DNA from: Lautropia sp. SCN 69-89
GTDB taxonomy: Bacteria; Pseudomonadota; Gammaproteobacteria; Burkholderiales; Burkholderiaceae_E
Assembly (NCBI GenBank): GCA_001724855.1
Contig: MEED01000024.1
Span: 1 to 48,940 of the forward strand
Direction of reading: 5' to 3'
DNA: 48,940 bases
A model generated the notes under the pieces. The model was not told the origin of the DNA, made no database searches, and saw only the letters and a program-made list of their open reading frames with translations. The translations under genes were made by a program, and so were the position numbers. Of the stretch, positions 6,601-15,259 are shown in pieces (within the stretch, counting starts at the first letter, position 1; the number at the start of each line of letters is the position of its first letter).

Positions 6601-7634
6601 TGCAAGCCGGCGCTGCCGGGCGCGGTGCGGGCGAAGACTCGTGGAACGAAGGCGCGCGGAACGAAGGCGTGCGGACCATGAGCTATGCCGCGGCCGCAGC
6701 CGCCGCGCTCGGCGACCTGATGCGCGCCGACGAGGCGGTCGTCGCGCTCGGCGAGGACCTGGGTCGCGGCGGCATCTTCGGCCAGTACCGCGGCCTGCTC
6801 GAGGAGTTCGGCGCGACGCGCGTGATCGACACGCCGATCTCCGAAGCGACGATCGCCGGCTCGGCCGTCGGCATGGCGCTCACCGGCCTGAAGCCGGTGG
6901 TGGAGATGCGGGTCGTCGACTTCGCCCTGTGCGCGATGGACGAGATCGTCAACCAGGCGGCGAAGAACCGGTTCATGTTCGGCGGGCAGGGTCGCGTACC
7001 GATGGTGATCCGCATGCCGATCGGCATCTGGAGCGCGTCGGCCGCGCAGCATTCGCAATCGCTGGAGGCGTGGTTCGCGCACGTGCCCGGGCTCGCGGTG
7101 GTGTGCCCGGCCACGCCGCAGGACAACTACTCGCTGCTGAAGGCGGCGGTGGCCAGCGGCGACCCGGTGGCGTACTTCGAGCACAAGGAGCTCTGGGGCA
7201 TCGAGGGCGAAGTCGATGCGTCGCAGTCCGTCGAGATCGGCCGCGCACGCATCGCGCGGCCCGGGCGCGATCTGACGATCGTCGCGTGGAGCCGCGCGGT
7301 GCACGACGCGCTCGACGCGGCGCGCACGCTGGCCGCCGAGGGCGTCGACGCCGAGGTGATCGACCTGCGCACGATCTGGCCCTGGGACCGCGAGACGGTC
7401 GAGGCCTCGGCGCGGCGCACCGGGCGCGTGCTGGTGGTGCACGAGGCGGTGCAGGTGGCGGGCTTCGGCGCCGAGATCGTCGCGACGCTGGCCGAGCGTT
7501 GCGACGCGAAGCTGGCCCGGCTGGGCGCGCCGCGCGCGCCGGTGGGCTATTCGCCGCCGCTCGAGGCGCAGGCGCGGATCACGGCGGCGAAGATCGCCGA
7601 AGCGGCGACGAAGCTGGTCGGGCGGGTGCGCTGA
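6588..7634 (+). CDS. Thiamine pyrophosphate-dependent dehydrogenase E1 component, beta subunit
   Basis: 348 residues from ATG 6588, or 318 from ATG 6678. The conserved core starts MSYAAAAAAALGDLMRADEA; GEDLGRGG, VIDTPISEATIAGSAVGMAL and the C-terminal transketolase domain (VIDLRTIWPWD, VVHEAV) are characteristic of E1 beta. It pairs with the alpha subunit to complete the TPP site. The longer start overlaps the alpha stop and has GGGAG upstream, which favours coupling; the first 30 residues are low complexity and look unlike the family, which favours the shorter one. Stop is 54 bases from the convergent asparaginase gene. Confidence 0.88.
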   Translation: MVQLMQAGAAGRGAGEDSWNEGARNEGVRTMSYAAAAAAALGDLMRADEAVVALGEDLGRGGIFGQYRGLLEEFGATRVIDTPISEATIAGSAVGMALTGLKPVVEMRVVDFALCAMDEIVNQAAKNRFMFGGQGRVPMVIRMPIGIWSASAAQHSQSLEAWFAHVPGLAVVCPATPQDNYSLLKAAVASGDPVAYFEHKELWGIEGEVDASQSVEIGRARIARPGRDLTIVAWSRAVHDALDAARTLAAEGVDAEVIDLRTIWPWDRETVEASARRTGRVLVVHEAVQVAGFGAEIVATLAERCDAKLARLGAPRAPVGYSPPLEAQARITAAKIAEAATKLVGRVR

Positions 7635-7688
7635 GGGGCCTGGGGGCCACGCGCCTTGCGTCCCGGCCGGAGCCGGCCTGCGGCGCGG

Positions 7689-8180
7689 TCACTCGTCGAT
7701 CGGCTCGAACACGCCCCGTTCGCGGTTCTTGCGCACGTTCGACCACGGCCGGGCGACGCCGTTCATGGCGACCCAGACGCCCGCCGGCAGGCTGCGCGCG
7801 AAGCCGATCGCGGCGCCCAGGTTGAAGCTCGCATCGGAGTCGGCCAGCGCGAAGGGCACCATCGCGCCGGTGAGGACGATCGTCTTCGGCAGGGCCGCCC
7901 CGCCGAGCACCGCGGCGGTCTCGACCATCGTGTCGGTGCCGTGGACGACCACGAGCGCCGACTCGGGTGCCGCGCGGCACGCGGCGAGCACCCGCTGGCG
8001 ATGCTCGTCGACCATCTCGAGGCTGTCGATCATCATCAGCACCTCGATCTCCAGCGGACCGGCCACGCGCGCACGGGCGGCGATCTCGTGCAGGTGGGTC
8101 TCGCCGAAGCCCAGGGCGCCGGTGATCGGGTCGTAGCGCTTGTCGAAGGTGCCGCCGGTGGCGAGGATGCGCAGGTTCAT
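7689..8180 (-). CDS. Short asparaginase-family protein
   Basis: 163 residues from ATG 8180 (MNLRILATGGTFDKRYDP). Two catalytic threonine motifs of L-asparaginase are present: TGGTFDK at 8-14 and HGTDTM in the middle. Full-length type I/II asparaginases are about 330 residues with a C-terminal domain; this protein has only the N-terminal catalytic domain, a stand-alone form known in proteobacteria. Whether it hydrolyses asparagine or another amide is not evident. It is transcribed divergently from the patatin gene across a 100-base gap. The frame extends upstream to 8357 but conserved sequence starts at this ATG. Confidence 0.82.
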   Translation of the reverse strand: MNLRILATGGTFDKRYDPITGALGFGETHLHEIAARARVAGPLEIEVLMMIDSLEMVDEHRQRVLAACRAAPESALVVVHGTDTMVETAAVLGGAALPKTIVLTGAMVPFALADSDASFNLGAAIGFARSLPAGVWVAMNGVARPWSNVRKNRERGVFEPIDE

Positions 8181-8281
8181 GGCAAGGTATCTCTGGAAGA
8201 GGGCGCTGCGATCGCCGGGGGCGGGCCGATGGCCTGCACCGTCGTGCAGTGTAACGTCGGCCTTCGGGTGATGCATTGGCG

Positions 8282-9169
8282 ATGTTCGAACAGGTGGTCT
8301 TTGCCGGCGGCGGGCATCGCTGCTGGTGGCAGGCGGGATTCTGGGAGGTGGTCGCACCGGCGATCGACCTGCGCCCGCGCGTGATCGCCGGCGTGTCGGC
8401 CGGCGCCGCCACGGCCTGCCTGCTGTTCGCGAACGACTCGCGTACCGCGCTCGCGTACTACCGCGAGGCGCTGAAGAGCAATCCGCGCAACGCCTACCCG
8501 ATGAACCTGCTGCGGCGCGGCCGGCGCGTGTTCCCGCACAACGAGATCTACCGCAACGCGCTGCGGGCGCTGCTCGGCGGCGAGCGCTTCGCGCAGCTGA
8601 TGCGCCGTGCGCCCGAGATCCGCGTGCAGTTCGCGCGCATACCGCGCTGGCTGGGGCCGCGCAGCGCGGTCGCGCTGGGCATCGTCGGCTACAACATCGA
8701 GAAATACGTGCGGCGCTCGCTGCATCCGTCCTTCGGCCGGGCGGTGGGGTTTCGCAGCGAGATCGCGCGCGTGCAGGACTGCCGCAGCGACGACGAACTG
8801 GTGTCGCTGATCATCGCGTCGAGCTGCACGCCGCCGTTCACGCCGATCGAGTACCGCGACGGCCGGCCGACGATGGACGGCGGACTGGTCGACAACGTGC
8901 CGGTGGATGCGGTCGATCCGGACGGCGGGCCGACGCTGGTGCTCACCACTCGCCGCTATCCGCAGCACGCGCCGGTGTTCATCCGCGAAGGGCGCATCTA
9001 TGTGCAGCCGTCGCGCAAGGTCGCGGCTTCGAGCTGGGACTACACCACGCCGGATGCGTACGAGCAGACCTGGCGGCAGGGACGCGAAGACGGCGAGGCG
9101 TTCCTGCGCGGCTTCCCGTCGCTGCGCGCGGGCCTCGGGCGTCCCGGGCCGGCAGCCGGACTCGCCTGA
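8282..9169 (+). CDS. Patatin-like phospholipase family protein
   Basis: 295 residues. The oxyanion glycine string GGGHR (9-13), the nucleophile elbow GVSAG with Ser39 (37-41), and the DGG motif with Asp199 give the complete Ser-Asp dyad of patatin-type acyl hydrolases. No signal peptide is visible, so it should act in the cytoplasm or at the inner membrane on phospholipids or related esters. A TTG two codons upstream (8276) is an alternative start. It stands alone, followed by convergent DUF3300 genes. Confidence 0.87.
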   Translation: MFEQVVFAGGGHRCWWQAGFWEVVAPAIDLRPRVIAGVSAGAATACLLFANDSRTALAYYREALKSNPRNAYPMNLLRRGRRVFPHNEIYRNALRALLGGERFAQLMRRAPEIRVQFARIPRWLGPRSAVALGIVGYNIEKYVRRSLHPSFGRAVGFRSEIARVQDCRSDDELVSLIIASSCTPPFTPIEYRDGRPTMDGGLVDNVPVDAVDPDGGPTLVLTTRRYPQHAPVFIREGRIYVQPSRKVAASSWDYTTPDAYEQTWRQGREDGEAFLRGFPSLRAGLGRPGPAAGLA

Positions 9170-9216
9170 TCCGGCGCGCGCCACCCGTCGGCGCAGCGGC
9201 GGGCGACTCGGCTCGC

Positions 9217-10461
9217 CTATTGCGGGCCGCGCTGCTGCGGTTCGCCCGATTGCCGCGGCTCGCGCTGCGGAGCCGGCATGGCCTGTTGGCGCTGCGGCGC
9301 CGGCGTGACTTGTTCGCGCCGTGGGGCTGGCATGACCTGCTCACGCTGCGGCGCTGGTCTCACTTGCTCGCGCTCGCGCTGCGATGGCGGCGCCACGCGT
9401 TCACGTTCACGCTGCGGCGGTGTCGCGCCTTCACGCTCGCGCTGCGGTGTTGGCGTGACCCGCGGCGCCGGCGCGACGCGCGGGGAGGGTGTTGGTGCGA
9501 CCTGCGGGGAGGTCGCAGGTGGCGCGATCCGCGGGGCCGGCGGGGGTGCGACATGCTGGCCGGGCGCAGGGGGCCGCGCCTGGTAGCGCTCGCGCACGAC
9601 CGGCGTGCGGTACTCGACGCGGCGCCGGTGCGGGGTGTCGTGATGCCATACCTGCGGTCGCGGCGCCGAGGCGTTGGTGACGATCACGTTGAACACGGGC
9701 GCGTTGTCGACGACGATCGGGCGGCTGCGCCAGACCGGTCGCGGGTCGTGCCACAACGATCCCAGCACGACGGTCAGCGGCCCCCAGACGATGCCCACCG
9801 AATAGACCTCCGGGAAGTATGGCGGGCGGTAGACGACCGGCGGCACCCACAGGAACGGCGGGTACGCCGGCCACCACCAGCTGCCGTACACGATCAGCGG
9901 GTTGTAGTACGGCACCCACAGCAGCCCCGGCTGCCACGGCTCGATCACGATGACCCGGTCCTGCACGATCACGTGCTGTTGCTCGGTGGAGCGCAACGAG
10001 CCGGCTGCGTAGGCCTTCGCGCGCAGCGACTGCACCGTGTCCATCACCTGCTCGCGCTGTGCGAGGAAGGCTTCGCCGAGGCGCTGGGTCCAGTCGAGCT
10101 CCTCGCTCATCATCGCCAGCACCGACGGGAACTGGGTCAGCGCCGCGACGCTCGGGTCCCAGCCCATCGGAGCGACCGCGCGTTCGAGCGCTTCGCCGCC
10201 CAGGCCGGGATTGCGCTGCACGAAGCGCGCAGCCTGCACGACCTCGAGCGGATAGGTCGCGGCCATCAGCACCTGTGCGATCAGCGCGTCCGGATACAGC
10301 GCGATCGGCGCCAGCATCTGGTCGAGTTCCTGCTGCGTGTACGGCGCCTGCGTGCGCCAGGCGGCCGATGCCTGCGCATGCGCGGGCGTGGCCGGAGCGG
10401 CGGCGAAGACCGCCGCGGCAGCGGCGCAGGCCAGCCAGGCGATCGGGCGTGCGTACTTCAT
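9217..10461 (-). CDS. DUF3300 domain protein, secreted (copy 1)
   Basis: 414 residues from ATG 10461, with AGGA about 10 bases upstream. An Ala-rich signal peptide (cleavage near AHAQA, about 28-30) is followed by the DUF3300 domain (about 38-280): QELDQMLAPIALYPDALIAQ, then a helical region (EREQVMDTVQSLRAKA type), then Trp/Pro-rich repeats such as LWVPYYNP and WWWPAYPPFLWVPP. The last 130 residues are a Pro/Gln/Arg-rich repeat with REREQV-like units, probably disordered. Function of DUF3300 is unknown; it is likely an envelope protein. It lies 88 bases downstream of a paralogue in the same direction. Confidence 0.85.
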   Translation of the reverse strand: MKYARPIAWLACAAAAAVFAAAPATPAHAQASAAWRTQAPYTQQELDQMLAPIALYPDALIAQVLMAATYPLEVVQAARFVQRNPGLGGEALERAVAPMGWDPSVAALTQFPSVLAMMSEELDWTQRLGEAFLAQREQVMDTVQSLRAKAYAAGSLRSTEQQHVIVQDRVIVIEPWQPGLLWVPYYNPLIVYGSWWWPAYPPFLWVPPVVYRPPYFPEVYSVGIVWGPLTVVLGSLWHDPRPVWRSRPIVVDNAPVFNVIVTNASAPRPQVWHHDTPHRRRVEYRTPVVRERYQARPPAPGQHVAPPPAPRIAPPATSPQVAPTPSPRVAPAPRVTPTPQREREGATPPQRERERVAPPSQREREQVRPAPQREQVMPAPRREQVTPAPQRQQAMPAPQREPRQSGEPQQRGPQ

Positions 10462-10549
10462 CGGAGTTTTCCTGCGGGTTCGGTCGATAGAGTGAAGCGC
10501 AGCGGCGCGCGGTCGGTCCATGCCTGCAAGCCCATACGGTTGACGGCGG

Positions 10550-12094
10550 TCAACGTTCGCGACGCTCGCCTTGTTGCCAGCCGCGGGCCTCCGCCGGGCG
10601 CGGGCCGCGAGCTTCACCCGGGTGCGGGCCGCGGGTTTCGCCCGGGTGCGGACCGCGCGCTTCGGGCTGGCTGGGCGCCGGGCGGGCCGGCGGCTCGGGT
10701 TGCATACGGGGCGGCGTCGCCATCGGCGGCCGTTGCATGGGCGCGGCGACCGACGGGTGCTGTGGCGCCTCGCTTCGCTGGCCCCGCGGGCCAGTCCAGG
10801 ATTGGGGCGGCGGAGCTGCCGGCGACCGTGGCTCGGCGCGCGGCGACGGCGTCTGCATGCGAGGCGGCTCGCGGTTCGCCCAGGGTTGCTGCGGCCGATC
10901 GATCCGCGCTTCTTGCGGTTCGCCGCGCGGGACCGGCATCGGCTTCTGCACCCGTTGCGGAAACGATTCGGCTCGGCGCTGCTGGGGCGGGTTGCGCAGC
11001 GTCGAATCGTCGCCGCGCTGGCCGAAATCGCGGCCGCCGGCACCGCGGCCGTTGCGGAAGTCGCGCGGCGCTTCGGGCGCCACGCCTTGCCATCGGCTGG
11101 CCGGGGGCGGGGGGCGATTCCAGCGCGGGTCGGGTCCGGCCCGGTCGCGAGGGCCCGGGCCGGGGAGTTGCTGCCATGGGCGGTCGCGACCCTGCCAGTC
11201 GCCGCCGCGACTTTGCCAGTCGCCGCCACGGCCCGGCCACTCGCCGCCGGGCCGGCGCCCGGAGTCGTGCCGCCAGATGACCGGGCCCGACGTGCCGGGG
11301 CGGGTGACGATCACGTTGTTGACGCGGTGGTTGTCGACGACCACGTACCGGTTGCGCCAGACCGGGCGCGGGTCGTGCCAGAGCCGTGGGCGCAACGCGA
11401 CGTACGGGCTCCATGCGAAGCCCGAGCCGTAGACGACGGAGAAGTGCGGCGGCCGGTAGGCGGGCGGCGGCACCCAGAAGAAGGGCGCCCGGTCGGGCCA
11501 CCACCAGGTGCCGAACACGACGACCGGGTTGTAGTACGGCACCCACAGGTAGCCCGGGCGCACGGGCTCGATCACGATGACCTGGCCCTGCACGATCACC
11601 TGCTGCTGGTCGGTCGAGTAGAGGTTGCCGGCAGCCCAGGCGCGCGCGCGCAGCGACTGGACGGTGTCCATCACCTGCTCGCGCTGCGCGAGGAAGGCGT
11701 CGCCGAGCTGCTCGGTCCATTCGAGACGCTCGCTCATCATCGCCAGCACGGACGGAAACTGCGCCAGTGCGCGCACGCTCGGATCCCATGGCATGGCTTC
11801 CACGGCGTCGGCCAGCGCGTCGCCGGTCAGGCCGGGGTTCTGGCGCACGAACCGGTCGGCCTCGACCACGTCGAGCGGCCAGGTCGACGCCATCAGCACC
11901 TGCGCGAGCAGCGCGTCCGGGTACAGCGCGATCGGGGCGAGCATCTGGTCGAGCTCTTCCTGCCCGTACGGGGCCTGTGCCGGCACGGACGCGTACACCT
12001 GTTCCTGCGCCTGCGACGGTGCCGTCGGCGCCAGCATCATCGTCGTCGTTGCGGCCGCGCAGGCCAGCCACGCGATCGCGCCGCGTCGTTTCAT
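10550..12094 (-). CDS. DUF3300 domain protein, secreted (copy 2)
   Basis: 514 residues from ATG 12094 (MKRRGAIAWLACAAATTTMM); GGGGTGG lies just upstream. A signal peptide is followed by a DUF3300 domain closely similar to that of the downstream copy (EELDQMLAPIALYPDALLAQ, FPSVLAMMSERLEWTEQLG, WVPYYNPVVVFGTWWWP). The C-terminal half differs: a Gly/Arg/Trp stretch with DWQSRGG repeats, then Pro-rich sequence ending in decapeptide-like repeats RGPHPGETRG/RGPHPGEARG/RGPRPAEARG. The pair looks like a tandem duplication in which the domains stayed similar and the tails diverged. An in-frame ATG at 12124 is possible. Confidence 0.85.
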   Translation of the reverse strand: MKRRGAIAWLACAAATTTMMLAPTAPSQAQEQVYASVPAQAPYGQEELDQMLAPIALYPDALLAQVLMASTWPLDVVEADRFVRQNPGLTGDALADAVEAMPWDPSVRALAQFPSVLAMMSERLEWTEQLGDAFLAQREQVMDTVQSLRARAWAAGNLYSTDQQQVIVQGQVIVIEPVRPGYLWVPYYNPVVVFGTWWWPDRAPFFWVPPPAYRPPHFSVVYGSGFAWSPYVALRPRLWHDPRPVWRNRYVVVDNHRVNNVIVTRPGTSGPVIWRHDSGRRPGGEWPGRGGDWQSRGGDWQGRDRPWQQLPGPGPRDRAGPDPRWNRPPPPASRWQGVAPEAPRDFRNGRGAGGRDFGQRGDDSTLRNPPQQRRAESFPQRVQKPMPVPRGEPQEARIDRPQQPWANREPPRMQTPSPRAEPRSPAAPPPQSWTGPRGQRSEAPQHPSVAAPMQRPPMATPPRMQPEPPARPAPSQPEARGPHPGETRGPHPGEARGPRPAEARGWQQGERRER

Positions 12095-12136
12095 CGTCCA
12101 CCCCGCATTCGATGCGTATGTCATGACCGTGAGAAC

Positions 12137-12156
12137 GCCCGGCCGCGCGGCCGGGC
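12137..12156. repeat. Perfect 20-bp GC palindrome
   Basis: GCCCGGCCGC at 12137-12146 is followed at once by its complement GCGGCCGGGC. It lies upstream of the second DUF3300 gene and downstream of the molybdenum hydroxylase gene. It could form a cruciform or an RNA hairpin in the leader, but there is no loop or T-run to identify it as a terminator. Confidence 0.6.
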
Positions 12157-12213
12157 CGACAGAACCGGGCCGTCGAGCGGGTAAGCAGATGTAAAGCCGC
12201 CGACCGGGCGTAA

Positions 12214-12229
12214 CCGGGCTCCTGCCCGG
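12214..12229 (-). terminator. Possible terminator hairpin after the molybdenum hydroxylase gene
   Basis: CCGGGC, loop TCCT, GCCCGG forms a 6-bp stem one base beyond the stop codon at 12231-12233 on the minus strand. There is no U-tract, so intrinsic termination is uncertain; it may only stabilise the 3' end. Confidence 0.35.
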
Positions 12230-12230
12230 G

Positions 12231-14558
12231 TCAGTCGCGCAGAACGCTCCAGATGCGCTCGGGGGTCAACGGCATCTGCACCGACAGGGCGCGCTCGCCC
12301 TTGCCGGCGCGCCACAGCGCGTCGACGACCGCATTGACCACGCAGGGCGTCGCACCGATCGTGCCCAGTTCGCCGACACCCTTGACGCCGAGCGGATTGG
12401 TGAGGCACGGGATCGACGGGTCCATCTCGGTGCGGAAGAAGTGCCCGGCGAGGTCGGCGCGCGGCATCGCATAGTCGAGGAAGCTGGCCGACAGCAGTTG
12501 ACCGCTCGAGCGGTCGTGGATCACCTGCTCGCAAAGCGCCTGCCCGATGCCCTGCACCGCGCCGCCGTCGAGCTGGCCGCGCACGATGTCGGGATTCACC
12601 ACGCGGCCCACGTCGTTGACCGACGCATAGGCGAGGACTTCGATCGCCCCGGTGTCGGGGTCGATCTCGACTTCGCAGACGTGGCAGCCATTGGGCCAGC
12701 TCGGCCCCTCGACCGAGCTGGTCGAGTCCATCCAGATCCTGCGTTCGGGCTGGCGGGCGGCCAGTTCGAACAGCCCGATCGAGCGATCGGTGCCGACGAT
12801 GCGGAAGGCGCCGTCGACGTACTCGATGTCCGCCGACGGGGCTTCGAGCGCGTCGGCGGCGAGGTCCTGCGCCTTGCGTACGGTGCGCTCGGAGGCCACG
12901 CGCACCGCCGAGCCGCCGGTGAACAGCGAGCGCGACCCGGCGCTTCCGAAACCGCTGCCGCGGTCGGTGTCGCCCTGCACGATGCGGATCCGTTCGATGG
13001 GCACCTGGAACACGTCGACCGCCAGCTGCGCATAGCTGGTGGCGATGCCCTGGCCCATGGCCTGCGTGGCCGACCAGATCTCGATGAAGCCGTCGGCGGC
13101 GACGTCGACGGTGACGCGTTCCTCGAACTCGTTGCCGCCGGTCCATTCGAGGAAAGTGGCGATGCCGCGCCCGCGCAGCCGCCCGCGCCCCTTCGACCCG
13201 GCCAGCCGCGCCTCGAAGCCGTCCCGGTCGGACAGCGCGAGCGCCTGGTCCATGATCGACTCGAAGCGTCCGCTGTCGTAGGTCTGGCCCATCGCGTTGC
13301 GATAGGGCATCTGCTCGGGCCGGATCATGTTGCGCCGGCGCAGCTCGGCCTGCCCGATGCCGAGCTTGCGCGCGGCCGCGTCCATCAGCCGCTCGGTGAT
13401 GTAGATCGCCTCGGGGCGGCCGGCGCCGCGATACGCGCCGGTGGTCGTGGTGTGCGTGAGGATCGCGCGGAACTCGAAGTCGATCACCGGGATGTCGTAG
13501 ACGCTGGTCTGCACCCACGGCCCGATCAGCAACTGGATCGCCACGCCGGTGGGCGTGGCGTAGGCGCCGACGTTGGCCAGCGCGCGGATGCGCATCGCGA
13601 GGATGCGCCCGCCCGCGTCGAGCGCGAGCTCGGCGCGGCTTCGCACGTCGCGGCCGTGCGTCGCGCCGAGGAATTCGTCGCTGCGCTCGGCGCACCACTT
13701 GACGGGCCGCTGCAGGTGCCGCGCGGCGAACGCGACTGCGGCATCCTCGGGATACAGGCCGGTCTTCATGCCGAAGCCGCCGCCGACATCGCCCACGACG
13801 ACGCGCACGCTCTCCTTGGGGATCTTCAGCAGGTCTTGCGCGAGCGTGTCGCGCGCCCCTGACGGCATCTGCGTGCTCATCCGCAGCGTCAGGCGCGCAG
13901 CGGCCGGGTCCCAGGTCGCCAGCACCGCGCGCGGCTCCATCGCCGACGGCGCGAGCCGCTGGTTGACGAGGTCGAGCGACACGACGTGCGCAGCCGCGCG
14001 AAACGCGGCCTCGGCGGCCGCCGCGTCGCCGTGGCGCATCGCGGCAGCGAGGTTGCCGGGCGCCTCGTCGCAGACCAGCGGCGCGCCCGGGGCGATCGCG
14101 TCGTCGACATCGACGACGGCGGGCAGGTCTTCGTAGTCGACCAGGATCGCGTCGCGCGCATCGAGCGCGGCCCGCTGCGTCTCGGCGACGATGGCGGCGA
14201 CCGCTTCGCCGACGGAGCGCACGCGCTCGTGCGCAAGCGGCCGCCGCGGCGGCGCCACGCCATGCGAGCCGTCGGGCCGCCTGAAGCCCGCCGGGCCGGG
14301 AAAGACACCGACGCCGGCGCGCACCAGGTCTTCGCCGGTCAGGATGGCGACCACGCCAGGCAGGGCGAGCGCGGCCGACGCGTCGATCGAGACGATGCGT
14401 GCGTGCGCATGCGGCGAGCGCAGGAAGCACAGGTGCGCCTGGCCGTCGGCGTCGAAGTCGTCGACGAACGCCCCGCGGCCGGCGACCAGCGTGGCGTCCT
14501 CGATGCGCCGGACGGCCTGGCCACTGCCGAAGCGTCCGTAGCGGGTGGAATCGGGCAA
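12231..14558 (-). CDS. Xanthine dehydrogenase family molybdopterin-binding subunit (CoxL form II-like)
   Basis: 775 residues. The large subunit of molybdenum hydroxylases binds the Mo-cytosine dinucleotide cofactor and hydroxylates aldehydes, purines or aromatic acids. Seen here: N-terminal aldehyde-oxidase hammerhead domain (about 20-135), GGGFGMKTGLYPEDAAVAFA (about 259-278), AYRGAGR at 375-381, and the C-terminal GVGELG with the catalytic Glu. AYRGAGR is the motif of form II CoxL-like enzymes, not of true CO dehydrogenase (AYxCSFR). TTG at 14558 has GGAG eight bases upstream and matches the usual N terminus; ATG 14609 is an alternative. The FAD and 2Fe-2S subunits, normally adjacent, are not in the window. 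Confidence 0.88.
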   Translation of the reverse strand: MPDSTRYGRFGSGQAVRRIEDATLVAGRGAFVDDFDADGQAHLCFLRSPHAHARIVSIDASAALALPGVVAILTGEDLVRAGVGVFPGPAGFRRPDGSHGVAPPRRPLAHERVRSVGEAVAAIVAETQRAALDARDAILVDYEDLPAVVDVDDAIAPGAPLVCDEAPGNLAAAMRHGDAAAAEAAFRAAAHVVSLDLVNQRLAPSAMEPRAVLATWDPAAARLTLRMSTQMPSGARDTLAQDLLKIPKESVRVVVGDVGGGFGMKTGLYPEDAAVAFAARHLQRPVKWCAERSDEFLGATHGRDVRSRAELALDAGGRILAMRIRALANVGAYATPTGVAIQLLIGPWVQTSVYDIPVIDFEFRAILTHTTTTGAYRGAGRPEAIYITERLMDAAARKLGIGQAELRRRNMIRPEQMPYRNAMGQTYDSGRFESIMDQALALSDRDGFEARLAGSKGRGRLRGRGIATFLEWTGGNEFEERVTVDVAADGFIEIWSATQAMGQGIATSYAQLAVDVFQVPIERIRIVQGDTDRGSGFGSAGSRSLFTGGSAVRVASERTVRKAQDLAADALEAPSADIEYVDGAFRIVGTDRSIGLFELAARQPERRIWMDSTSSVEGPSWPNGCHVCEVEIDPDTGAIEVLAYASVNDVGRVVNPDIVRGQLDGGAVQGIGQALCEQVIHDRSSGQLLSASFLDYAMPRADLAGHFFRTEMDPSIPCLTNPLGVKGVGELGTIGATPCVVNAVVDALWRAGKGERALSVQMPLTPERIWSVLRD

Positions 14559-14693
14559 GTTCTGTTCTCCGGGGCAGTGCGGCGCGACCGGGGCCCGCCG
14601 CCAGGCCATCCTACTGCAATCGTGTGAAGCGGATCTTGCGAACCGGGGCGGTTCGGCCCAGCATGGCGGATCCGTGTCCACCGGGGAACGACC

Positions 14694-15254
14694 ATGAGCG
14701 TCCTGTCCAGGACCGCTGTCGCCGGCGCGCTCGCGCTGGCCTGCGGCAGCGCGTTCGCGTTCCAGTTGAGCAGCCCCGACATCGGCTCGCGCGCGATGAT
14801 CGGCAACAAGTTCGTCTTCAAGGGCTTCGGCTGCGAAGGCGAGAACGTCTCGCCGGCGCTCGCGTGGAAGGCGCCGCCCGCGGGCACGAAGAGCTTCGCG
14901 CTGCTGGTGCACGATCCCGACGCGCCCACCGGCGGTGCGGGCTGGTGGCACTGGGTCGTCTACAACCTGCCAGCGGGCACCGCTTCGCTGCCGCAAGGCG
15001 CCGGCTCGGCCGACGGCAGCAAGCTCCCTGCGGGCGCCGCCCAGCAGAAGACCGACTTCGGCGCCCCGGGCTGGGGCGGTCCGTGCCCGCCGGCGGGCGA
15101 CAAGGCGCATCGCTACGTGTTCACGATCTACGCGCTGAAGGTCGACAAGCTCGAGATTCCGGACGGAGCGAGCGCGTCGCTGGTCGGGTTCATGGTCAAC
15201 GCGAACGCGATCGGCAAGGCGACGCTGGTCGGCAAGTACGGGCGGAAGAAATAG
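14694..15254 (+). CDS. YbhB/YbcL family Raf kinase inhibitor-like protein (PEBP), exported
   Basis: 186 residues with a signal peptide ending near SAFAF (about 18-23). The PEBP ligand-pocket motif reads DPDAPTGGAGWWHWVVYNLP (about 74-93), and GWGGPCPPAGDKAHRYVF is the second conserved block. Bacterial members are periplasmic or cytoplasmic proteins of uncertain function; they are often annotated by analogy with eukaryotic Raf inhibitors. The stop overlaps the region where the next gene must start, so the two are probably translated together. Confidence 0.9.
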   Translation: MSVLSRTAVAGALALACGSAFAFQLSSPDIGSRAMIGNKFVFKGFGCEGENVSPALAWKAPPAGTKSFALLVHDPDAPTGGAGWWHWVVYNLPAGTASLPQGAGSADGSKLPAGAAQQKTDFGAPGWGGPCPPAGDKAHRYVFTIYALKVDKLEIPDGASASLVGFMVNANAIGKATLVGKYGRKK

Positions 15255-15259
15255 TCGCG

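Noticed and set aside
12121-14430. 769-codon open frame in another minus-strand frame over the molybdenum hydroxylase gene
   Set aside because: Arg-rich shadow of the real frame, which carries all family motifs.
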